A stretch of 64,000 nt of DNA, taken from NCBI GenBank assembly GCA_030431635.1, contig JAUIIL010000004.1, forward strand, positions 124,001 through 188,000, read 5' to 3'. Shown one piece after another: positions 59,750 to 64,000 of the stretch. Source of the stretch: Bacteriovoracia bacterium (GTDB taxonomy: Bacteria > Bdellovibrionota > Bacteriovoracia > Bacteriovoracales > Bacteriovoracaceae). Every line of letters begins with the position of its first letter. Positions within the stretch are counted from its first letter, which is position 1. The translations under genes were made by a program, and so were the position numbers. The notes under the pieces are model-generated. The model saw nothing but the letters and a program-made list of their open reading frames with translations. It was not told the origin of the DNA and made no database searches.

Positions 59750-61765
59750 ATGTTAGATTTGAGGATTAAAAGTTTTTTGACCAAGAAGAGTAGAGTGTTT
59801 TTAAGCTACTTTTTACTTCATCTTTTTTATTTTATTATTTTAAGATTTGTTTTTGTTCTGATGTTTATAGGGCAAATTTCAGAAGGAAGAACAGGTGAAC
59901 TTTTTAAAGCTTTTTATCTGGGAACAAAATTTGATTTAAGATTGTCTGCATTGATGAGCCTTCCCCTTGCTTTTTTTCTTCTTATTCCAAGACTGCAACT
60001 AACACAAACACGGCTTCTAAAGAAAATAGTTATGCTGACTTCAACCGTACTGCTGAGCTCGGTCATTATCATCTATTTTATTGATTTAGGTTTTTTCTCT
60101 TACTTAGGAACAAGAATTAGTGCAACGAGTATAGAAGTTGTTCAAAATCCATGGATAGCTCTAAAAATGGCTTGGGAAACATATCCTGTTATTTGGGCCT
60201 TCTTACTTATTTTTTTCATTGGTTTTGTTCACTACCAGATATTGAATAGACTTTTACGAGAGGGAATTCTTTACTACGGTCACTTTGATTGGAAAATAAA
60301 GTTTTTATCTTTCATTTTTTGTTTTTTATTGTTCGCAGGGAGTTTATACGGGAAATTCGCTCATTTTCCTCTTCGTTGGAGTGAAGCCTATTTTTCTACT
60401 GATAGCTTCATTTCAAACTTCGCTCTCAATCCTGTTCTTAATATTATCGATACACTGAAATTTAAAAATAAGAATTTTGATAAAGAAAAAGTTCAAGAAC
60501 ACTACTCTGAAGTAAGTGAGTTTTTAGGAGTTAAAAACCCTAATTTTAAAGAACTAAATTTTAGAAGAGATATTAAAAATTTAGGTAATGGAGTTAAAAA
60601 CCCTCCTAATATTGTGATTATTGTTCTTGAGTCTCTGGCCGCTAACAAAACTTCCTTATTTCAAAATAATCTGGATCCAACTCCTTATTTGAAAAAAGTT
60701 GCTAATGAATCGGTTTTATTTACGCGCTACTTTACTCCTACAGAGGCAACGGCCAGGGGGATTTTTGCGACAATGACTGGAATTCCAGATGTAAGCTCTG
60801 CTAAAACGAGTTCAAGAAATCCTCTTGTTGTGAATCAGCACACCATCATTAACCAGTTTGAAGGTTATGATAAGTATTATTTTCTTGGAGGGAGTGCAAA
60901 CTGGGGGAACATAAGAGGGATTTTCTCTTATAATGTAGATGGAATTCATATTTTTGAAGAAGGTTCATACTCGTCAGAGAGAATAGACGTATGGGGTATC
61001 TCAGACTTAGATCTCTTCACAGAGGCCAATAAAGTTCTTAGTGAAAAAGCCAAACGTCCTTTTGTGGCCTTGATACAAACAGCAGGTTTTCATAGGCCTT
61101 ATACAATCCCTGAAAAATCAGGCGCTTTTCAAAAGAAGACTCATTCACTAAAAGAATTAAAAAAATATAGTTTTCACTCAAATGACGAATATAATTCTTT
61201 AAGGTTTCAAGATTATAGTTTTGGACATTTTATGAACTTGGCCAAAAATGAAAGTTATTATAACAATACTATTTTTATTGTCGCAGGAGATCATGGTCTT
61301 CCTGCACCTCAATCAGTAAATATGCCAAAGGGGCTCATTGATTTGAGACTTACTATTCATCACACACCGCTTGTTGTTCATGCTCCTTTCTTACTTAAAC
61401 CAAAAGTTTCAAATAAAATAGCGAGCCAGCTGGATATTTTTCCAACTTTAGCAGGGTTAATCGGTATTAATTATACGAATACGACTTTAGGTAGAGATTT
61501 ATTTGATGAATCTCTTGATGAGCAAAGATATGCCTTTACTTATTCTTGGCATGAAAGACCAAGAAGGATCGGACTTATTTCAGATTCTTTTTATTATCTT
61601 GAAAGTCCAAGTTTGAAAGGCCTTTTTGATTACACCTCTAATAAAGAGCTAAAAGACCTCTCTCAAGAATTCCCTGAAGAGCATCAAAAAATGAAAAATC
61701 TCTGTGAAGGTTTGTATGAAACAGCAAGATATATGCTCTTTCACAACCCTAAGTTTAAAAATTAA
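59750..61765 (+). CDS. LTA-synthase/phosphoglycerol transferase-like membrane enzyme
   Basis: A 671-residue protein with five N-terminal membrane helices and a periplasmic alkaline-phosphatase-superfamily domain. NIVIIVLESLAANKTS gives the metal-binding start, TPTEATARGIFATMTGIP the nucleophilic Thr region, and FIVAGDHGLPAP the metal-binding DH. This is the LtaS/MdoB/EptA-like arrangement used to add phosphoglycerol or phosphoethanolamine to envelope glycans. In a Gram-negative, a role like MdoB or lipid/glycan decoration is likely; true lipoteichoic acid is not expected. Confidence 0.9.
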   Translation: MLDLRIKSFLTKKSRVFLSYFLLHLFYFIILRFVFVLMFIGQISEGRTGELFKAFYLGTKFDLRLSALMSLPLAFFLLIPRLQLTQTRLLKKIVMLTSTVLLSSVIIIYFIDLGFFSYLGTRISATSIEVVQNPWIALKMAWETYPVIWAFLLIFFIGFVHYQILNRLLREGILYYGHFDWKIKFLSFIFCFLLFAGSLYGKFAHFPLRWSEAYFSTDSFISNFALNPVLNIIDTLKFKNKNFDKEKVQEHYSEVSEFLGVKNPNFKELNFRRDIKNLGNGVKNPPNIVIIVLESLAANKTSLFQNNLDPTPYLKKVANESVLFTRYFTPTEATARGIFATMTGIPDVSSAKTSSRNPLVVNQHTIINQFEGYDKYYFLGGSANWGNIRGIFSYNVDGIHIFEEGSYSSERIDVWGISDLDLFTEANKVLSEKAKRPFVALIQTAGFHRPYTIPEKSGAFQKKTHSLKELKKYSFHSNDEYNSLRFQDYSFGHFMNLAKNESYYNNTIFIVAGDHGLPAPQSVNMPKGLIDLRLTIHHTPLVVHAPFLLKPKVSNKIASQLDIFPTLAGLIGINYTNTTLGRDLFDESLDEQRYAFTYSWHERPRRIGLISDSFYYLESPSLKGLFDYTSNKELKDLSQEFPEEHQKMKNLCEGLYETARYMLFHNPKFKN

Positions 61766-62484
61766 AATTTGGCCACAAGAGAGATCGTACTAATCGAATC
61801 TGTTTTTCTCTTACCATCAGGTGGACTATTTAATTTTTGAGAAGTGTATGAAGCCTTTACTGAAAAAATATCGGTGAGAATTGTTGATAGAGAGGAGATA
61901 TTTTCATAACGCCAATCTTCAGAGCTCTCAGTATTTGTAATATATTTAATTTGGTTATCAAACCTAGTTGATTTTGAAATATCCCAAGAAAAGAGAGAGC
62001 TATAACTAATTGTTGTGAAGCTTTCTCTTTCAATCATATTAGAAGTATTAATTCTTCTTTCATCAATATGACCAACACCCAGAGAGAGCGTCCAGTTTAG
62101 TCTTTCTTTTTTAATAAAAGAGTAACCAATACCTGTTTCGTAGGTTAGTCTTTGATCGATACCAGAGAAAATATTTTTGTCATACTGAGTACTTAGAAAT
62201 AGAGATGTTCTAAGACCAAATAGACGAGCTGCTTTGTATTGATGTTGAATCTGACGAGAGGTTGTTTCATCATTATCAGCGACTCTAATGTAGCGAGTTC
62301 TAAGTAGATGTTCCCATTTAGTAAGTTGAAGAGAAAGGCTTGTTGCAGTTGAAAAAGTTTCTGTTTGGGTATTTCCTGAGTTTGTCAGATAACTTAGCTC
62401 AGAACTCCCTTTAAAATCAGAGCTCTTCTCTGAGGCCTTAGCAAAACAAGTTAAAAAACAAAGAATAATAAGAACGAAAGGCAT
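61762..62484 (-). CDS. DUF481-family outer-membrane barrel (YdiY-like)
   Basis: A 240-residue exported protein: signal peptide (MPFVLIILCFLTCFAKA), then SSDFKGSSELSYLTNSGNTQT, the DUF481 opening that recurs as sodium-stress or salt-induced outer-membrane proteins (YdiY), and repeated amphipathic strands such as WEHLLRTRYIRVADN, TWTLSLGVGHIDERR-like LNWTLSLGVGHIDER, and the terminal STISLVAKF with aromatic C-terminus. Converges on the previous gene with a 4-bp overlap. Confidence 0.88.
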   Translation of the reverse strand: MPFVLIILCFLTCFAKASEKSSDFKGSSELSYLTNSGNTQTETFSTATSLSLQLTKWEHLLRTRYIRVADNDETTSRQIQHQYKAARLFGLRTSLFLSTQYDKNIFSGIDQRLTYETGIGYSFIKKERLNWTLSLGVGHIDERRINTSNMIERESFTTISYSSLFSWDISKSTRFDNQIKYITNTESSEDWRYENISSLSTILTDIFSVKASYTSQKLNSPPDGKRKTDSISTISLVAKF

Positions 62485-62496
62485 AAAATACTCCTC

Positions 62497-63951
62497 TTAT
62501 GTTTGAAGTCCTTTAGGAACAATCATTTTTTCAATAAATTCAAAAAAGAAATGAACAAAAATAGACATAATGGCAGCAGGTATAGCACCTTGAAGAATAA
62601 TTGAGTTATCGTTCAGTGCTAGACCAGTCACAATTTGAGTCCCATATCCTCCAGCCCCAATAAAGGCCGCTAAAGTTGTCATTCCTACATTAATGACGGC
62701 CGTTGTTTTAACTCCGGAGAGAATCTCTCTAGAAATCATTGGTAACTGAATAAAAATAAGTCTTTGTCTAAAATTAAGTCCAAGTACTTGAGCAGATTCT
62801 AAAAGACTTTTAGGTAGCGTAGCAAAACCTGTATAAGTGTTTCTGACTATAGGCAAGAGGCCATAAAGAAATAAGGCAACTAGTGAGGGTAGGGTTCCGA
62901 TCCCAAATAAAGGAAGAAGAAAGCAAAGTAAGGCCAAAGAGGGAATAGTTTGTAGTAGGCCTGTCACGATAAGAATAACTTGTCCCAATTTTTTATATTG
63001 ATAAGCAAGAAAACCAAGAGGGATTCCAATAATGATACTGAAGCAAAGAGAGATAATAACTAGATAGAGGTGTTCATAAGTTAGCTTTAAGAGTTTATTG
63101 ATGGCCCTTTTATCTGAAGATGTTTTTTGAACATTTTTATCTAGGTAGATATCAGCAATTTGTTTGAAAGATTTTTTTTCAATATCGGCCATTGCATTTA
63201 ATTTCTGCATTTTTTCTTCACTAAATTGTCCTTGAAGATTCTTAAGAGCTTTCATTGTCTCTGGATAGCTAAGAAGTTTTTTCCTATAAAAAAGAACACT
63301 ATAATACTGCGGGAAAAAGAAGCGGTCATCATCAAGAATTCGAAGCTTATAGGAGGGGATTTTTCCATCTGTAGAATAGACCTCTATTATGTCAACCTCA
63401 TCATTTTTAATAGCATTGTAGAGAAGAGCGTGTTCAAAACCTTGGACTCTTTTAAATTTCAAATGATAAGAGCCAAGGAGTCCTTTTAGCCCATCATCTC
63501 TTTTGATAAATTCATGAGAAAAGCCAGCATGCAGAGATGTATTTGTTAGATCTGAGATGCTATTAAGCTGTTTTTTCTGGGCGATCTTTTCTTTGACTGC
63601 TAATGCATAGGTGTTATTAAAGCCTAGAGATTCAGAAATAATGAGATTTTTCTTCTCTAAAGCATTATTAATTTGTTCGATAGAATATAGTTCAGGTTTT
63701 TTTAAAAGAAAGCGAGAAATGGTTCCTGTGTATTCAGGATAAATATCGATCTCAGCGTTTTCTAAGGCCGCAAAAACAATTCCCGTTCCTGCTAAACCGA
63801 ATTTTCTTTCAACATTAAGCTCTCCCGCGTCCTCAATTGTTTGGGCAATGATTTCTGCCAAAATATAAGATTCAGTGAAATTTTTAGAACCAACAACAAT
63901 GGTTTCCTTGGCCATAAGAAGAAAAGGGAAAAAAAGAAACCATTTAATCAT
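62497..63951 (-). CDS. OpuC-type glycine betaine/choline transporter: substrate-binding and permease fusion
   Basis: A 484-residue fusion. Residues 1-14 form a signal peptide (MIKWFLFFPFLLMA); 18-275 are the OpuAC-like substrate-binding domain (VVGSKNFTESYILAEIIAQT, FGLAGTGIVFAALENAEIDI, DEVDIIEVYSTDGKI); 290-484 are a permease with six helices and the EAA-like loop (LLESAQVLGLNFRQRLIFIQ, TTLAAFIGAGGYG). It imports compatible solutes, fitting a marine or osmotically stressed host. Its ATG overlaps the stop of the upstream frame, probably the ATPase subunit, by 8 bp. Confidence 0.9.
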   Translation of the reverse strand: MIKWFLFFPFLLMAKETIVVGSKNFTESYILAEIIAQTIEDAGELNVERKFGLAGTGIVFAALENAEIDIYPEYTGTISRFLLKKPELYSIEQINNALEKKNLIISESLGFNNTYALAVKEKIAQKKQLNSISDLTNTSLHAGFSHEFIKRDDGLKGLLGSYHLKFKRVQGFEHALLYNAIKNDEVDIIEVYSTDGKIPSYKLRILDDDRFFFPQYYSVLFYRKKLLSYPETMKALKNLQGQFSEEKMQKLNAMADIEKKSFKQIADIYLDKNVQKTSSDKRAINKLLKLTYEHLYLVIISLCFSIIIGIPLGFLAYQYKKLGQVILIVTGLLQTIPSLALLCFLLPLFGIGTLPSLVALFLYGLLPIVRNTYTGFATLPKSLLESAQVLGLNFRQRLIFIQLPMISREILSGVKTTAVINVGMTTLAAFIGAGGYGTQIVTGLALNDNSIILQGAIPAAIMSIFVHFFFEFIEKMIVPKGLQT

Positions 63952-64000
63952 GAGTACGTACCTGTTGAACGAGATCGTGTGAGAGCTGGGAGCGAATAAA
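63944..64000 (-). CDS. Probable OpuC ATPase subunit, C-terminal 18 residues (cut by window)
   Basis: On the minus strand the sequence from 64000 reads an open 18-residue tail (FIRSQLSHDLVQQVRTHD) and a TAA at 63944-63946, overlapping the start of the permease fusion by 8 bp. The position right before an OpuC SBP-permease gene makes the ATP-binding protein (OpuCA) the natural candidate, but too little is inside the window to show any ATPase motif. Confidence 0.5.
   Translation of the reverse strand, partial: FIRSQLSHDLVQQVRTHD

Overview
The window is a gene-dense, AT-rich (about 35-37% GC by eye) stretch of a Gram-negative bacterial chromosome. Several features point to the Bdellovibrio-like predatory bacteria, most likely a low-GC member of the Bacteriovoracaceae/Halobacteriovorax type: two TIGR02147-family regulators (a family best known from Bdellovibrio and relatives and from Fibrobacter), many secreted proteins and lipoproteins without clear homologues, outer-membrane beta-barrels, HD-GYP/PilZ signalling proteins and several cell-wall enzymes. 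This taxonomic assignment is inference. It rests on gene content and composition, because no rRNA is present.

Layout. 1-7.2 kb holds housekeeping genes: the 3' part of clpB, then on the minus strand serB, pgsA and small genes, then on the plus strand a PilZ protein, glpX, a START-like protein and yggS. 7.3-14.1 kb holds an oxygenase of the isopenicillin N synthase family, an exported unknown protein with a sigma-54-like promoter, a beta-barrel and a 1.25-kiloresidue lipoprotein that ends in a formylglycine-generating-enzyme-like fold. 14.3-21.9 kb holds a parA pair followed by the queA-tgt-yajC-tatA-secD-secF operon. 21.9-24.5 kb holds a second large lipoprotein, an HU/IHF gene and a tRNA-Cys preceded by two tRNA-Cys-related 100-bp tandem units.

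24.5-28.4 kb is an accessory patch just downstream of the tRNA: an IS481-type transposase remnant, a gene fragment broken at both ends, and an operon of a TIGR02147 regulator, a secreted Gly-rich protein and a glycine-zipper-like exported protein. 28.5-34.1 kb is a signalling cluster with an HD-GYP protein, a membrane histidine kinase, a degenerate HD-GYP protein and a stand-alone receiver, together with an outer-membrane barrel. 34-42.2 kb holds a bile-acid/sodium-symporter-family transporter, an M23 peptidase lacking an obvious signal peptide, a FecR protein, a lipocalin, an SpmA/SpmB fusion and a GCS2 ligase/M14 deacylase pair.

42.4-46.1 kb holds two exported proteins, the first carrying a periplasmic 2H phosphoesterase domain. 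46.1-49.5 kb holds cysS-pyrC and a coiled-coil membrane protein with 33-bp repeats. 49.5-52.3 kb holds the second TIGR02147/secreted-protein module, this time coupled to a sirtuin. 52.2-64 kb holds envelope proteins: a RimK-like ligase with an MltD-type transglycosylase, an alpha/beta hydrolase, RmuC, an LTA-synthase-like membrane enzyme, a DUF481 barrel and a fused OpuC-type ABC transporter cut by the window end.

Many neighbours overlap by 4 bp (ATGA), which suggests translational coupling. The most unusual elements are the tRNA-Cys-derived tandem RNA units, the repeated TIGR02147/secreted-protein module and the exported 2H phosphoesterase gene pair.
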